Positions 13,844 to 22,335 are shown, counted from the first letter of the stretch. The stretch: DNA of 22,335 bases from CAYLLN01 sp040901775 (GCA_040901775.1 JBBDYF010000168.1:1-22335), one strand, 5' to 3'. A program made the numbers and translations. The notes: generated from the sequence alone by a model not told the origin.

Positions 13844-16800
13844 TTAGGCGACGCCGCGCTGATTGGCCGAACCGTCGTCGCCCAGATGATCGAGTGCTTC
13901 GCGGCGGATCTGGCCGTCGTCGCTCACGTCGTCGAACCTCACGCTGACGCGTTTCGACACGCCCGATTCCTGCATGGTCACGCCGTACAGCGTCGTCGCC
14001 GCCGTCATCGTCTTCTTGCTGTGCGTGACGATGACGAACCGGGTCCAGCCGAGAAAGTCTTTGAGCACGTCGATAAACCGGCCAATATTCGCCTCGTCGA
14101 ACGGCGCATCCACCTCGTCCAACACGCAAAACGGGCTCGGCCGGAACTGAAAAATGGCGAGCAAGAGTGCCACCGCGGTGAGCGCCTTTTCGCCCCCCGA
14201 GAGCAGCGAATTGTTGAACGACGGCTTGCCGGGCGGAGTGGCGATGATCTCGACGCCGCATTCCAGCACGTCCACCCCTTCTTCCAGCACGATATCGGCT
14301 TTCCCTCCGCCAAACGCCTTGCGATAGAGGGCTTGAAAATTGACCCGAATCGCCTCGAGCGTTTCCAGGAACAGCCGCCGACTGTCGGCGTTGATTTTGT
14401 GGATGATCCGATCGAGGGCCAGTTTGGCGTCGGTCAGATCCTTATGCTGGCTCGCGAGCGTTCCAAACCGCTGCTCCAGATCGTCCAGTTCGTCCAGAGC
14501 ATCGAGATTTACCGCGCCAATCTGGTTAATTTTGCGGCGGAGCAATTCGATCTCTTCCACAGCGGCAGCTCGCTCCTGAGCCTGTTCGGCCGTCGGCTCC
14601 TGAATCAACTCTGCCAGTTCAATGCCATAGTCCTCGCGCAGGCGGTCGGCGAGCGTCCGCCGCTCGTGCCGGACCTGCTCGGCCGAGAGTTCCAGTTGAT
14701 GCTCGCCGTCGCGCAGCTTCAGCGCCCGGCGGCGGAGCGCGGTCAGTTGTTCGACAATTTGTCCTCGCTCGGCCTGCGTGCGGTTGCGCGTCGCCGCCAG
14801 CTCGCGCATTTGCTCCCCTAGCCGCTCGTGCTGCAAAGCAAGTTCTGCAATCTGGGCCGATGCTGCCAGCAGCGCCACCTGCGATGTTTCCAGCCGCTGC
14901 TGAGCCTGGCGCAGTTGATCGCGAACCTGATCGAGCGCCCGCTCTCGTTCGCGGCGGTCGTCTTCGAATTGGGTCAACCGCAGCCGCAGGCTTTCCAACC
15001 GCTGCTGGCAGCGGGCCAGCTCGACTTTGGCGGCGGTCGCGTCGTCGGTCGCTTGCTGGCGGCTAGCGTCGAGTGCGGCGAGTTCCTGCTCTTGCTCGGC
15101 GATCGCAGCCTGCATTTGCTCGGCGTCTGCCTGCGCCTCGGCCAGGTCGCGGCTCGCGCCGTTCAGCGTGGATTGAATGGTCTGGCATTGCTGCCCAGCA
15201 ACGCCCAGGGCGGCCCCGGCAGCCGATTTTTGCCGGCGGGCCTGGTCGGCTTGTTGGCCGAGGGATTGCACGGCCAATCGCTCGGCAGCGGCTTGCAGGT
15301 CGAGCGATTTGCCCGTCTCGGCGAGCTGCCGCACGGCCAGTTCATGCCGCTGGGTCTCGCGTTTGAGATGCTGCGTTTCCCGATGGGCATCGGCAATTTG
15401 TTGATCCAGCACGGCCAGATCCAGGCGGGCGGCGCGCAACTGGCTGCGTCGCGAGACGAGGCTCGTGGCCGACTGCCGCGGGCCGAAATGGATCGCTCCA
15501 TGCTCGTCGATCAACTCGCCGTCGAGCGTCACGCAGCGCGCGGCGTGCGGCGCTCGCTGCCGCAACTGCACCGCGTCTTCGAGCCGGCGCAGCACGAAGG
15601 TCGATCCCAGCAGCAGGCGGACCAGCGGGCGGCGCTCGTCCTCGCACTGGACCAGCTTGTCGGCTCGGGCAACGAGTTGCAGCCCCTCGGCCATCTCGGC
15701 CGTCAGCTCGATGCTCTGACTCTCTGGTCCGACGGCGCCTTGCACGACCACTCGCCCCGTCAGATCTTCACAAGCCGCCAGCAACTGCTGGACTTGCTCG
15801 TCATTCCCCTCGGCCACGACACTTTGAGCCGCATCGCCAAGTGCGGCGTCGATGGCGGCGGCATGCTCCAGGCCAACCTGAACAAAATCGGCAATCACGC
15901 CACGGACGAGCGACCAAGGGTAGGAAGCTGCCGACGGCGCGACCACGTCGGTGCCCCGGATGCCTGCCCGCGACAAGAGTTGCTTGACGCCGGTCCCGAT
16001 CCCTTCCAGCGTCCGTTCGAACTCTTCCAATACGTCGTGCCGCTCGACCACCCCTTGGCGGCGGGTATGCAGTTGCGCCAGGTCGTCGGCCCGCGAAGCG
16101 TGCAGGTTGCGATTCTCCGTCAGTTCGTTCTGCGCCGATTCGCAACCCCGCGAGTGGGCGGCCAATTGTTCGGTCCCTTGTCGCTCGCGTTCTTGCGCGA
16201 CGAGCAGCGCCTCGGCTGCCTGTTGTTCGCCTGCCGTCAGGCTGGCAAGCTGATTTTCATGCTCCAGCATCGCTTGCTGGACGGCCGCCAACTGAGTCTC
16301 GCCCGCTTCGACCTGGCTGGCTAGCGCCGCGGCCGATTGCAGCCGGGCCACGTATGCTTTGCGGCGGCCTTCCGACTCGCCGCGGACGCCCTGATGATGG
16401 TGAGCCAATTCGGCTAGCTGCGATTCGCGGCGCGCCAGCTCGGCGGCGGCGGTGGATTGAGCCTCATGCGCCGCCGATACTTCAGACGCCGTCGCTTGCA
16501 GCCGCGAACGGACGTCGCCGGCCCGATCGCTCATTGCCAGCAGGTTCCGGCGGTGCAGTTGCCGTTCTTCGTCCAGTTCGCTCGACCGCTTCCGCTCGTG
16601 AGCGATTGTCGATGCTTGCTGCGAAAGTTGCTGCCGCACCCCGGCGAACCTGCTTTCGCAGTGCCGAACCTCCTCGGCCGCGGTGGCGATGGCCGCTTCG
16701 CGCTCGAGCTGTGCGGTCTCCCACTGCTGCGCCTGGGCATCCGCGGCGTCGATCTGCTGCACGAGGGCGACCAGTTCGCCTTCGATTCCGGCCAGCTTTT

Positions 16801-17518
16801 CGCCCAGTTGTTGCCAATCGACGCGGGCGATCTGCGTCCGCAGCGCTTGCAGCCGCTCGCTGGTTTCGCGGTAGCGACGGGCCTTGCCGGCCTGAGCGCG
16901 AACCGTTTTCAGCCGGTTCTCGACTTCCTCGACGATGTCCGACAACCGGAGCAGGTTCTGATCGACCCGCTCCAGACGCCGCTGGGCCTCGACCTTTTTT
17001 GCCTTGAAGCGGCTGATGCCGGCGGCCTCTTCGAACATGGCCCGGCGGTCTTTGGCCGAGGCTTGCAGCAGCCGATCGACCTTTCCCTGCTCGATCAAAC
17101 TGTAGGCATCGCCCCCGACCCCCGTACCGCGGAACAGGTCGCGGATGTCTTTCAGCCGAGCGGGCTGGCGGTTGATCAGGTACTCGCCCTCGCCGCTGCG
17201 GAAGACGCGGCGGGTAATGTGGACTTCCGGGGCGTCGATCGGCAGCAGGCGATCGACGTTGTCGAACACGAGCGTCGCCTCGGCGGCGTTCATCGGCTTA
17301 CGACCGCTCTGGCCCGAGCCTTTGAAGATGCAGTCGGCCATCTCCTTGCCGCGCAGGCTTTTGGCCGATTGTTCGCCCAGAACCCACTTGATCCCATCGA
17401 CGATGTTGCTCTTGCCCGAGCCGTTGGGACCGACGATCACCGTAATGCCGGCCGGGAATTCGAACCGAGCCCGGTCGGCAAAGCTTTTGAAGCCGTGAAG
17501 TTCGAGCGCTTTCAGCAT
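13844..17518 (-). CDS. smc: Chromosome segregation ATPase SMC
   Basis: 1224-residue SMC, the core of the bacterial condensin that compacts and segregates chromosomes with ScpA and ScpB. The N-terminal ATPase half has the Walker A motif GPNGSGKSN (about 29-37). Long coiled coils (about 170-500 and 680-1030) flank a hinge (about 505-670, with GIGTGVKQLL at its start and DEHGAIHFGP at its end). The C-terminal half has the signature LLSGGEKAL (about 1105-1113) and Walker B FCVLDEVDAPFD (about 1129-1140). Length is normal. No strong ribosome binding site precedes the ATG, which begins 33 nt after the stop of the FlgI-like lipoprotein gene, suggesting co-transcription. scpA and scpB are not in this window. 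Confidence 0.97.
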   Translation of the reverse strand: MLKALELHGFKSFADRARFEFPAGITVIVGPNGSGKSNIVDGIKWVLGEQSAKSLRGKEMADCIFKGSGQSGRKPMNAAEATLVFDNVDRLLPIDAPEVHITRRVFRSGEGEYLINRQPARLKDIRDLFRGTGVGGDAYSLIEQGKVDRLLQASAKDRRAMFEEAAGISRFKAKKVEAQRRLERVDQNLLRLSDIVEEVENRLKTVRAQAGKARRYRETSERLQALRTQIARVDWQQLGEKLAGIEGELVALVQQIDAADAQAQQWETAQLEREAAIATAAEEVRHCESRFAGVRQQLSQQASTIAHERKRSSELDEERQLHRRNLLAMSDRAGDVRSRLQATASEVSAAHEAQSTAAAELARRESQLAELAHHHQGVRGESEGRRKAYVARLQSAAALASQVEAGETQLAAVQQAMLEHENQLASLTAGEQQAAEALLVAQERERQGTEQLAAHSRGCESAQNELTENRNLHASRADDLAQLHTRRQGVVERHDVLEEFERTLEGIGTGVKQLLSRAGIRGTDVVAPSAASYPWSLVRGVIADFVQVGLEHAAAIDAALGDAAQSVVAEGNDEQVQQLLAACEDLTGRVVVQGAVGPESQSIELTAEMAEGLQLVARADKLVQCEDERRPLVRLLLGSTFVLRRLEDAVQLRQRAPHAARCVTLDGELIDEHGAIHFGPRQSATSLVSRRSQLRAARLDLAVLDQQIADAHRETQHLKRETQRHELAVRQLAETGKSLDLQAAAERLAVQSLGQQADQARRQKSAAGAALGVAGQQCQTIQSTLNGASRDLAEAQADAEQMQAAIAEQEQELAALDASRQQATDDATAAKVELARCQQRLESLRLRLTQFEDDRRERERALDQVRDQLRQAQQRLETSQVALLAASAQIAELALQHERLGEQMRELAATRNRTQAERGQIVEQLTALRRRALKLRDGEHQLELSAEQVRHERRTLADRLREDYGIELAELIQEPTAEQAQERAAAVEEIELLRRKINQIGAVNLDALDELDDLEQRFGTLASQHKDLTDAKLALDRIIHKINADSRRLFLETLEAIRVNFQALYRKAFGGGKADIVLEEGVDVLECGVEIIATPPGKPSFNNSLLSGGEKALTAVALLLAIFQFRPSPFCVLDEVDAPFDEANIGRFIDVLKDFLGWTRFVIVTHSKKTMTAATTLYGVTMQESGVSKRVSVRFDDVSDDGQIRREALDHLGDDGSANQRGVA

Positions 17519-17551
17519 GGAAGGCGGAGCAGCGTGGCAGGGGGCGGGAAC

Positions 17552-19465
17552 CTACTGCCCGCCGAACGGATTCAGTCTATCAAGAATCCCCGGCTGGGGT
17601 TGATATTCGGGGGCGACATAGGTCTCGCCCGAGACCGCCCGGACCTCTTCCTGCGCCTTTTCATTGGCGCTGGCCGTTTCGATCCCATCGGTAAACAGCT
17701 CGGGCGAAGGCGTTGCCGCGCGGAGCCGGACCAGCGGCGGGGACGATTCGCCGCCGGGCGACTCCGAGCCCGGTTCGTCCGCCGGAGCTTCCGGCAGCGG
17801 GTCGTCGTCGCGATAGAACTTGCGATTGGGACGGGGCAACGCTTCGACGGCGATCCGCGATTCCAGGCAACCGGCCTTGCGGGCCTCTTGCAAGCACTGA
17901 ATCACGTCGGCATAACCGCCCCCCAGCTTGACGATCGTCCGAATCAACTTGTCGAGCTCGGTCGAGCACGTTTCGTACTTCGTTTCGTATCCGGCCTGGA
18001 AGCGGCCGACCTTCAGGTCGCCGTTTTCCAGCGTGGTCACCATGATCTCGCGGCCGGCGAACAGGAACTTGGGCGACTTCAGCCGCTGTTCGTGCCCAAA
18101 GACGACAATCTCGGGCATTCGCGAACGGGCGACATGCACCAGCGGCTCTCCGGTCGTCGGAATCAGGTGATAGCGAAATTTTTTGTCGAGCACTTCTCCC
18201 CGCGTGGCCGGATCCGCCGCGTTGCGAATCCGGAGCGCTCGAAAGGCCCCATACCGAGTCTCCACGCTCTGCACGTGCAGCAGTTCGTTCAAGGCATCCA
18301 GGGCCGACACATGCGTCATCGTCGCCAGCGCGGTCAAAGCGTGCCAGCGAAACGCCGGTTCGTCCTGGGCTGCTTTTCCCAGCGCTGCGGCCGCCTCGGC
18401 CTGATCCAGGTAAGCCAGGGCCTCGGCCGAATAGAACCGCACCTCGGGATCGTTCGACGGCAGTCCCTTGGTTAGCGCCGGCACCCCTTCGTTGCCGAGC
18501 GCTTCGAGTTGCAAGGCGGCCAGGGCGGCGGTCGCCGGCTCGAGCAGCTTTTTCTCAAGTAGCGCCAGCCGCTCGATCCGCTCGACCGGATTTTCTCGGA
18601 GCGGAATGTTGCGGACGACGCGCAGGTAGCGGGCCAGGTTGTGCTGATAGCGCGGCGAGATCGACAGGTCGATGTAGTTGTCGCGTTGTGGAACCGCCAC
18701 CCCTTTTTTCACTCCCGCTTCGAAAGCGTGAAAGCGGTCGTTGATCGCCGCGCCGATCATGGTGCTCATCCGAATCGACGCGCCGTCCTTGGCAATGGCC
18801 AGGCCCAACTGCCGGGTCGTCTTGGAAATGCCGCCGCCGAGCACGCGGGCCCGCGTCTCGTAAATTTTGTCCTCGCCGCCGTCGAAGATGGCATCGACCA
18901 ACAGGTCTCCCTGGGCCAGCCCATCGACGCTGCCGGTGTGGACCGTCCCCTGCAACACCTGCATTTGCCGGAGGCGGGTCTGCATCAGCCAGCCGCTGCG
19001 AAGGCTGGCGGTTTCGCTCCGACTGGGAACGCGAACCTCGACGTCAAAGGCGTCCCCCTTCTGCACTCCGGGAGGCAGGTAGCCGGTAACCACCACGAGC
19101 GACGTGGTGGGCGAGGCGAGCACTTTGTCGGACTTGCGGACCTCGTGCGACATCATTTCGCCGATCAGCCGCGAACGAAGATCGCCCGCCGGCGGGTCGC
19201 TGCCCGTGTTGTGCAGGTTGGTGACCAGCGCGACAGCTTCCAGCTTGATCCAGTTCAGGCCATAGGGGCGGGTCGAGTCGCCCACTAACTCGAGGCCAGG
19301 AGGCTCGGCCAGCGGATCGGCCTCGGGAGTTTGCCCGCGCATCAGCGGCGTCGCGCAGCCGGGCAAGAGGATTCCGGCAATCGCCGAACTAGCCAGTCCA
19401 GCCAGTCCTGCGGCGAAAAATCTGCGGCGGTCGAGCGAGTGGGACGAGCGAAGGTGCGGCATCAT
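17552..19465 (-). CDS. FlgI-like lipoprotein with HEAT-type repeats
   Basis: 637 residues from the ATG at 19465 (GGAG 10 nt upstream); the frame extends to 19504 without support. The N terminus combines twin arginines (DRRRFFAAGLAG, 12-23) with a lipobox ILLPGC (Cys37), so it is probably an exported lipoprotein. Residues about 65-290 resemble the flagellar P-ring protein FlgI: YGLNWIKLEAVALVTNLHNTG, LVVVTGYLPPGVQKGDAFDV, SLRSGWLMQTRL and VHTGSVDGLAQGDLLV. Residues about 300-415 are alpha-helical repeats of HEAT type (LEALGNEGVPALTKGL, VRFYSAEALAYL, RWHALTALATM, TRYGAFRALR). A Pro/Glu/Ser-rich tail follows from about 560. No other flagellar gene is present, so a non-flagellar envelope ring or scaffold role is inferred. 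smc follows after 33 nt. Confidence 0.85.
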   Translation of the reverse strand: MMPHLRSSHSLDRRRFFAAGLAGLASSAIAGILLPGCATPLMRGQTPEADPLAEPPGLELVGDSTRPYGLNWIKLEAVALVTNLHNTGSDPPAGDLRSRLIGEMMSHEVRKSDKVLASPTTSLVVVTGYLPPGVQKGDAFDVEVRVPSRSETASLRSGWLMQTRLRQMQVLQGTVHTGSVDGLAQGDLLVDAIFDGGEDKIYETRARVLGGGISKTTRQLGLAIAKDGASIRMSTMIGAAINDRFHAFEAGVKKGVAVPQRDNYIDLSISPRYQHNLARYLRVVRNIPLRENPVERIERLALLEKKLLEPATAALAALQLEALGNEGVPALTKGLPSNDPEVRFYSAEALAYLDQAEAAAALGKAAQDEPAFRWHALTALATMTHVSALDALNELLHVQSVETRYGAFRALRIRNAADPATRGEVLDKKFRYHLIPTTGEPLVHVARSRMPEIVVFGHEQRLKSPKFLFAGREIMVTTLENGDLKVGRFQAGYETKYETCSTELDKLIRTIVKLGGGYADVIQCLQEARKAGCLESRIAVEALPRPNRKFYRDDDPLPEAPADEPGSESPGGESSPPLVRLRAATPSPELFTDGIETASANEKAQEEVRAVSGETYVAPEYQPQPGILDRLNPFGGQ

Positions 19466-19821
19466 GCCTGAAAAACTCCGGGTTGGGAGGATCCGAGCAG
19501 CCATTCCCGCGGCGCGCGATCCTCCCAGGGGCGGCGAAGGTTACGAACCCGCGGCCCCGACGTCAAGGCAAATCGAGAGCCCCAGCGATGTGGGGGCGCA
19601 AGTCGCTCTTTGCGGGTTCTGGCGCGACCGCCACCTTCACCTCACTGGCAGCCGCTGCTACCAACAAGCCGCCTAGAATCACAAAGTGCGAGTTGCGCCC
19701 TTCTCACTCCGCCGCTAGCACGCTGCCGCCCTGGGATTCCCCCCCTTGCCCATGCTAGGATTAGCAGCTTTCCTACAGGGCAACACCGTCCATCCTCCCA
19801 CGACCGATTCGGAACCGGCCC
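19466..19821. other. 356-nt divergent intergenic region between the FlgI-like gene and map
   Basis: No convincing gene was seen. It contains a long-range inverted repeat GAACCCGC (19545-19552) / GCGGGTTC (19612-19619) that encloses a CCCCA-TGGGG stem near 19581-19595. This could fold as an RNA or mark a control site. TAGAAT (19674-19679) and TAGGAT (19756-19761) resemble -10 boxes toward the aminopeptidase gene but lack -35 partners. Promoters for both flanking genes must lie here; I cannot place them with confidence. Confidence 0.45.
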
Positions 19822-20634
19822 ATGCTCTATAACACCCGCCGCCGCCTGAGACTCAGCGAAGCCGAACGAATCCAGATGCGGGCCGCGTGCAGCTTCAACG
19901 CCCAACTGATGGACGTGGTCCGCCAGCACATCCGCCCCGGCGTGACCACCGGCTCGATCGACGCGCTAGTGGAAACGTACACCCGCGACCACGGCCACCT
20001 CCCCTCGCAAAAGGGCTATCCGGGGCAGAAAGGGCCGTTCCCGCATTCGTGTTGCACGAGCGTTAACGATGTGATCTGCCACGGCTTGCCGAACGATTAC
20101 GTCTTGAAAGAAGGGGACATCGTCAACGTCGATCTGACGTCGCTGGTGGCCGGGTGGCACGGCGATTCGAGCGAAACATTCATCATTGGTCCGCCGTCGG
20201 ACCTGGCCCGCCGCGTGGTGCAGTGCGCGTTCGACTGCCTGTGGCTGGCCATCGACAACATCCGCCCCAATGGCCGCGTCAGCGACATTGGCGACCCGAT
20301 CGTCCGCCACGCCCGCAAGCACAACTTCAGCGTGGTGGAAGAATACGTCGGCCACGGCTTGGGCCGGCAATTTCACCAGCCCCCCACGATTCCCCATAGC
20401 CCCACGCCCGAATCGCGCCGCCAAAGGATCGAATCGGGCGTCTGTTTTACCATCGAGCCGATGATCAACACCGGCACCAAGGACACGGTGCAGAACAAGC
20501 GCGACGGCTGGACGGTGCGCACCAAGGACGGCGGCCTGTCGGCGCAGTTCGAACACACCATCCTGATGACCGAGACCGGCTCCGAACCGCTGACGCTGAC
20601 CAAAAACGGCCCGCAAAAAGGGCATAAATTCTAA
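19822..20634 (+). CDS. map: Methionine aminopeptidase, type I
   Basis: 270-residue cytoplasmic metalloprotease that removes the initiator methionine from new proteins. All pita-bread-fold residues are in place: His87 (CHGLPND), metal ligands Asp104 (VNVDLT), Asp115 (GWHGDSSETF), His178 (GHGLGRQFHQPP), Glu212 (FTIEPMI) and Glu244 (SAQFEHTIL), plus His185. The type I pattern CTSVNDVICHG is exact and there is no type II insertion. The first residues (MLYNTRRRLRLSEAERIQMR) lack the zinc-finger extension of type Ic enzymes. The ribosome binding site before the ATG is weak. The neighbours differ in function and the gene appears monocistronic. Confidence 0.96.
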   Translation: MLYNTRRRLRLSEAERIQMRAACSFNAQLMDVVRQHIRPGVTTGSIDALVETYTRDHGHLPSQKGYPGQKGPFPHSCCTSVNDVICHGLPNDYVLKEGDIVNVDLTSLVAGWHGDSSETFIIGPPSDLARRVVQCAFDCLWLAIDNIRPNGRVSDIGDPIVRHARKHNFSVVEEYVGHGLGRQFHQPPTIPHSPTPESRRQRIESGVCFTIEPMINTGTKDTVQNKRDGWTVRTKDGGLSAQFEHTILMTETGSEPLTLTKNGPQKGHKF

Positions 20635-20773
20635 ATCGGAACGGTCGGTAATATTTCTCGCCCAACGATTTTCTCAAAAGGCGATCACTTTTCTGCGATT
20701 GGTACGCGGATTGCAAAACAATGGCGAGGGAATCAGCCGGAGTTTTGCGCGTCACCGCAGGAGAGGAGCCACA

Positions 20774-21877
20774 ATGAGCACCGCCCGAGAGATTGTTCTG
20801 GTTACGGGAAGCAGCGGATTTATCGGCTCGGCCGTCGTCGAGCGGTTTGCCCAGCGCTTTACGGTCATCGGGCTGGACCGGCCGGGTGTCCCGCATCCAC
20901 CTCCCGCGGCCGACTGCATCGATGCTGATCTGGGCTCGGACGAGAGCGTTCGCGCGGGGATGCAGGAAGTGGCCCGCCGCCACGGCAACCAACTCGCGGC
21001 AGTCATTCACTTGGCCGCCTTCTACAGCTTCTCGGGCGAGCCGAGCCCGCTGTACGATGAGATTACCGTCCGCGGCACGCAGCGATTGCTCCGCGAGTTG
21101 CAGCACTTTGGCGTGGGGCAGTTCATCTTCTCCAGCACGATGCTGGTGCATGCTCCCTGCGCCGTGGGCGAGCGCATCAACGAAGATTCGCCTCTCGAAC
21201 CGAAGTGGGCCTATCCCAAGTCAAAGGTCGAGACCGAAGAGCTGATTCTGGCCGAGCGCGGCGCCATTCCCGCCGTGATGTTGCGGATTGCCGGGGTTTA
21301 TCAGGATAACTGCCATTCGATTCCACTGGCCAACCAGATGCAGCGGATCCGCGAGCGGTGGCTCACCAGCCACCTCTATCCAGGCGATATCGCGTGCGGG
21401 CAATCTTTCCTGCATCTGCACGATTTGGTGGATGCGTTCTGGTTGCTCGTCGAGCGGCGCCAGCACTTGCCCGAAGAACTGGCGTTGCTGTTGGGCGAAG
21501 CCGAAACGCTCAGCTACGGCGAACTGCAACGCGAGTTCGGCCGGTTGATTCACGGCGAGGAGTGGCACACGCAGCAAATCGCCAAGGCGCTGGCCAAAAC
21601 GGGAGCCTGGCTGCAAGGCAACCTCCCCCTGTTCGAAGAGCCGTTCATCAAGCCCTGGATGATCGATCTGGCCGACGATCACTACGCTCTCGACCTGACG
21701 CGCGTTCGCACGCAGCTCGCCTGGGAACCGCAGCGGTCGCTGCGAGCAACGCTGCCGATCATGGTCGCCGCCCTGCAGGCCGACCCGCTCGGTTGGTATG
21801 CGGCGAACAATATCGAGCCTCCCCAGAGCCTGAAAGAAAAGGGGGCTCAGCCGGCGGGGAGCAGCCATGAGCGTTGA
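20774..21877 (+). CDS. NAD-dependent epimerase/dehydratase (extended SDR)
   Basis: 367-residue extended short-chain dehydrogenase. The cofactor motif TGSSGFIG lies at 11-18, an acidic residue ends beta 2 (GLDRPG), HLAAFYSFSG follows at 79-88, and the catalytic set is Ser120/Ser121 (FIFSSTMLVHAP) with YPKSK (Tyr147, Lys151). The ATG at 20774 is chosen because GGAGAGGAG lies 5 nt upstream; the open frame reaches 20699 but adds nothing conserved. Members modify nucleotide sugars or reduce related substrates; the substrate is not evident. The next gene, an SPW-repeat membrane protein, overlaps its end by 11 nt, which indicates translational coupling and perhaps a shared membrane or redox role. 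Confidence 0.93.
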   Translation: MSTAREIVLVTGSSGFIGSAVVERFAQRFTVIGLDRPGVPHPPPAADCIDADLGSDESVRAGMQEVARRHGNQLAAVIHLAAFYSFSGEPSPLYDEITVRGTQRLLRELQHFGVGQFIFSSTMLVHAPCAVGERINEDSPLEPKWAYPKSKVETEELILAERGAIPAVMLRIAGVYQDNCHSIPLANQMQRIRERWLTSHLYPGDIACGQSFLHLHDLVDAFWLLVERRQHLPEELALLLGEAETLSYGELQREFGRLIHGEEWHTQQIAKALAKTGAWLQGNLPLFEEPFIKPWMIDLADDHYALDLTRVRTQLAWEPQRSLRATLPIMVAALQADPLGWYAANNIEPPQSLKEKGAQPAGSSHER

Positions 21878-22238
21878 GGCTGCGCCCGGATCCGCCGGCG
21901 AAGATCGCTCCGCTCACCAGTGGCCTCACGCTGCCAACGCGGTGCTCGGCCTCTGGCTCGCTACCGCCCCGGCAACCTATGGGGTCTCGTCTGGCGCGGC
22001 GCTGGCCAGCGACATTGCCTCGGGTGTGCTGATCGTGGTGCTGAGCGGGCTGGCGTGTTCGCGCCATTTCCCTTGGGCGCGGTGGATGGTCGGTGCGATT
22101 GGCCTGTGGCTGCTTGCAGCCCCGCTGGTATTCTGGTCGCCGGCCGCCGCCTATGCCACGAATATGCTGGTGGGCACGCTGGTCATTGCGTTTGCGCTGT
22201 TGGTTCCCGGTATGTCGGGGGCTGGCGTTTTGTCATGA
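21867..22238 (+). CDS. SPW-repeat integral membrane protein
   Basis: 123 residues with two SPW-type repeats, each starting with a Trp-rich helix: NAVLGLWLATAP (24-35) and GAIGLWLLAAPLVFW (76-90), and followed by further hydrophobic segments near 49-63 and 98-114. Four membrane segments are likely. The ATG lies inside the end of the epimerase gene (11-nt overlap), so translation is coupled. The product ends PGMSGAGVLS at TGA 22236-22238, but the same frame continues with VKOR-like sequence. SPW domains fused to vitamin K epoxide reductase occur in related bacteria from memory, so this may be the N-terminal part of a disrupted or read-through gene. Confidence 0.85.
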   Translation: MSVEAAPGSAGEDRSAHQWPHAANAVLGLWLATAPATYGVSSGAALASDIASGVLIVVLSGLACSRHFPWARWMVGAIGLWLLAAPLVFWSPAAAYATNMLVGTLVIAFALLVPGMSGAGVLS

Positions 22239-22335
22239 TCGGATGTACCGGCGGGCTGGAGCTACTACCCTTCGGCCTTGTCCCAGCGCGCGGGGATCAT
22301 CGCCCTCGCTTTCGTGCAGTTTTTCATTGCCCGCC
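22239..22335 (+). pseudogene. In-frame continuation after the TGA, resembling the start of a VKOR domain (partial)
   Basis: Immediately after the SPW stop codon the same frame reads DVPAGWSYYPSALSQRAG and then IIALAFVQFFIAR, open to the window edge. This resembles the PPGWSYNPSSW...RIPIIALA region that I recall opening the vitamin K epoxide reductase part of SPW-VKOR fusions. There is no ATG or GTG in this frame before it. The alternative ATG at 22235 lies in another frame and gives an unconvincing peptide. A nonsense mutation, TGA read-through, or sequencing error could explain it. Only about 32 codons are visible. Confidence 0.45.

Noticed and set aside
13730..14821. 363-codon open frame on the plus strand
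   Set aside because: Mostly antisense to the ATPase end of smc; its start lies in the intergenic region without a ribosome binding site.
14828..16324. 498-codon open frame on the plus strand
   Set aside because: Antisense to the coiled-coil and hinge coding part of smc; no family resemblance and no ribosome binding site.
16457..18475. 672-codon open frame on the plus strand
   Set aside because: It lies antisense to smc and the FlgI-like gene, both well supported by motifs. Its product has no recognisable domain and the Arg/Gln/Leu-rich composition of a high-GC shadow frame.
19545..19619. tRNA gene
   Set aside because: Only the closing arms fit in length; there is no TTCGA-type T-loop, D-arm or 7-nt anticodon loop on either strand.
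22235..22335. New gene starting at the ATG overlapping the SPW stop (ATGA)
   Set aside because: That frame gives a Cys/Gly/Pro/Arg-rich peptide without resemblance to anything, whereas the SPW frame itself continues with VKOR-like sequence.

Overview
The window looks like a chromosomal segment of a high-GC planctomycete, probably of the Pirellulales type. The lineage call rests on gene content rather than a marker search. It carries a large secreted PSCyt1/DUF1549/DUF1553 cytochrome, a Tat-exported sugar isomerase-like TIM barrel next to a Gfo/Idh/MocA oxidoreductase, a long TlpA-type lipoprotein, a FlgI-like lipoprotein with HEAT-type repeats, and L20 and PheT of unusual (planctomycete-like) form. 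Several open frames on the opposite strand of the large genes are ordinary high-GC shadows.

Layout. 1-73: degenerate heptamer tandem repeat. 106-2712 (-): PSCyt1/DUF1549/DUF1553 protein. 2972-6838 (+): housekeeping operon rpmI-rplT-pheS-pheT, with a structured leader between rpmI and rplT. 6874-9004 (-): two-gene unit, Gfo/Idh/MocA oxidoreductase then Hyi-like isomerase; the second gene also has its own close-to-consensus promoter. 9241-12072 (+): lipoprotein with two thioredoxin domains. 12163-13254 (-): unrecognised regulator-like protein combining alpha-CTD-like and sigma-region-4-like motifs, with a 589-base upstream region holding three 13-bp iterons. 13844-17518 (-): smc, and 17552-19465 (-): FlgI/HEAT lipoprotein, probably co-transcribed. 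19822-20634 (+): type I methionine aminopeptidase. 20774-22238 (+): NAD-dependent epimerase overlapping an SPW-repeat membrane protein. The SPW frame continues past a TGA into a sequence resembling the start of a vitamin K epoxide reductase (VKOR) domain that runs off the window.

Most unusual observations. (i) A GC-rich palindromic repeat family sits in-frame inside two conserved protein genes, pheS and the DUF1553 gene; the DUF1553 copy is flanked by an apparent 8-bp direct duplication. This resembles the logic of Rickettsia palindromic elements. (ii) The sigma4/alpha-CTD-like orphan has iteron-type sites just upstream of its likely promoter. (iii) An in-frame TGA lies at an apparent SPW/VKOR junction. 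(iv) PheT lacks the N-terminal tRNA-binding OB domain. (v) The TlpA-type protein looks like a head-to-tail duplication that kept a relic signal-peptide-like segment in its middle. All family assignments come from reading motifs; no database search was run.
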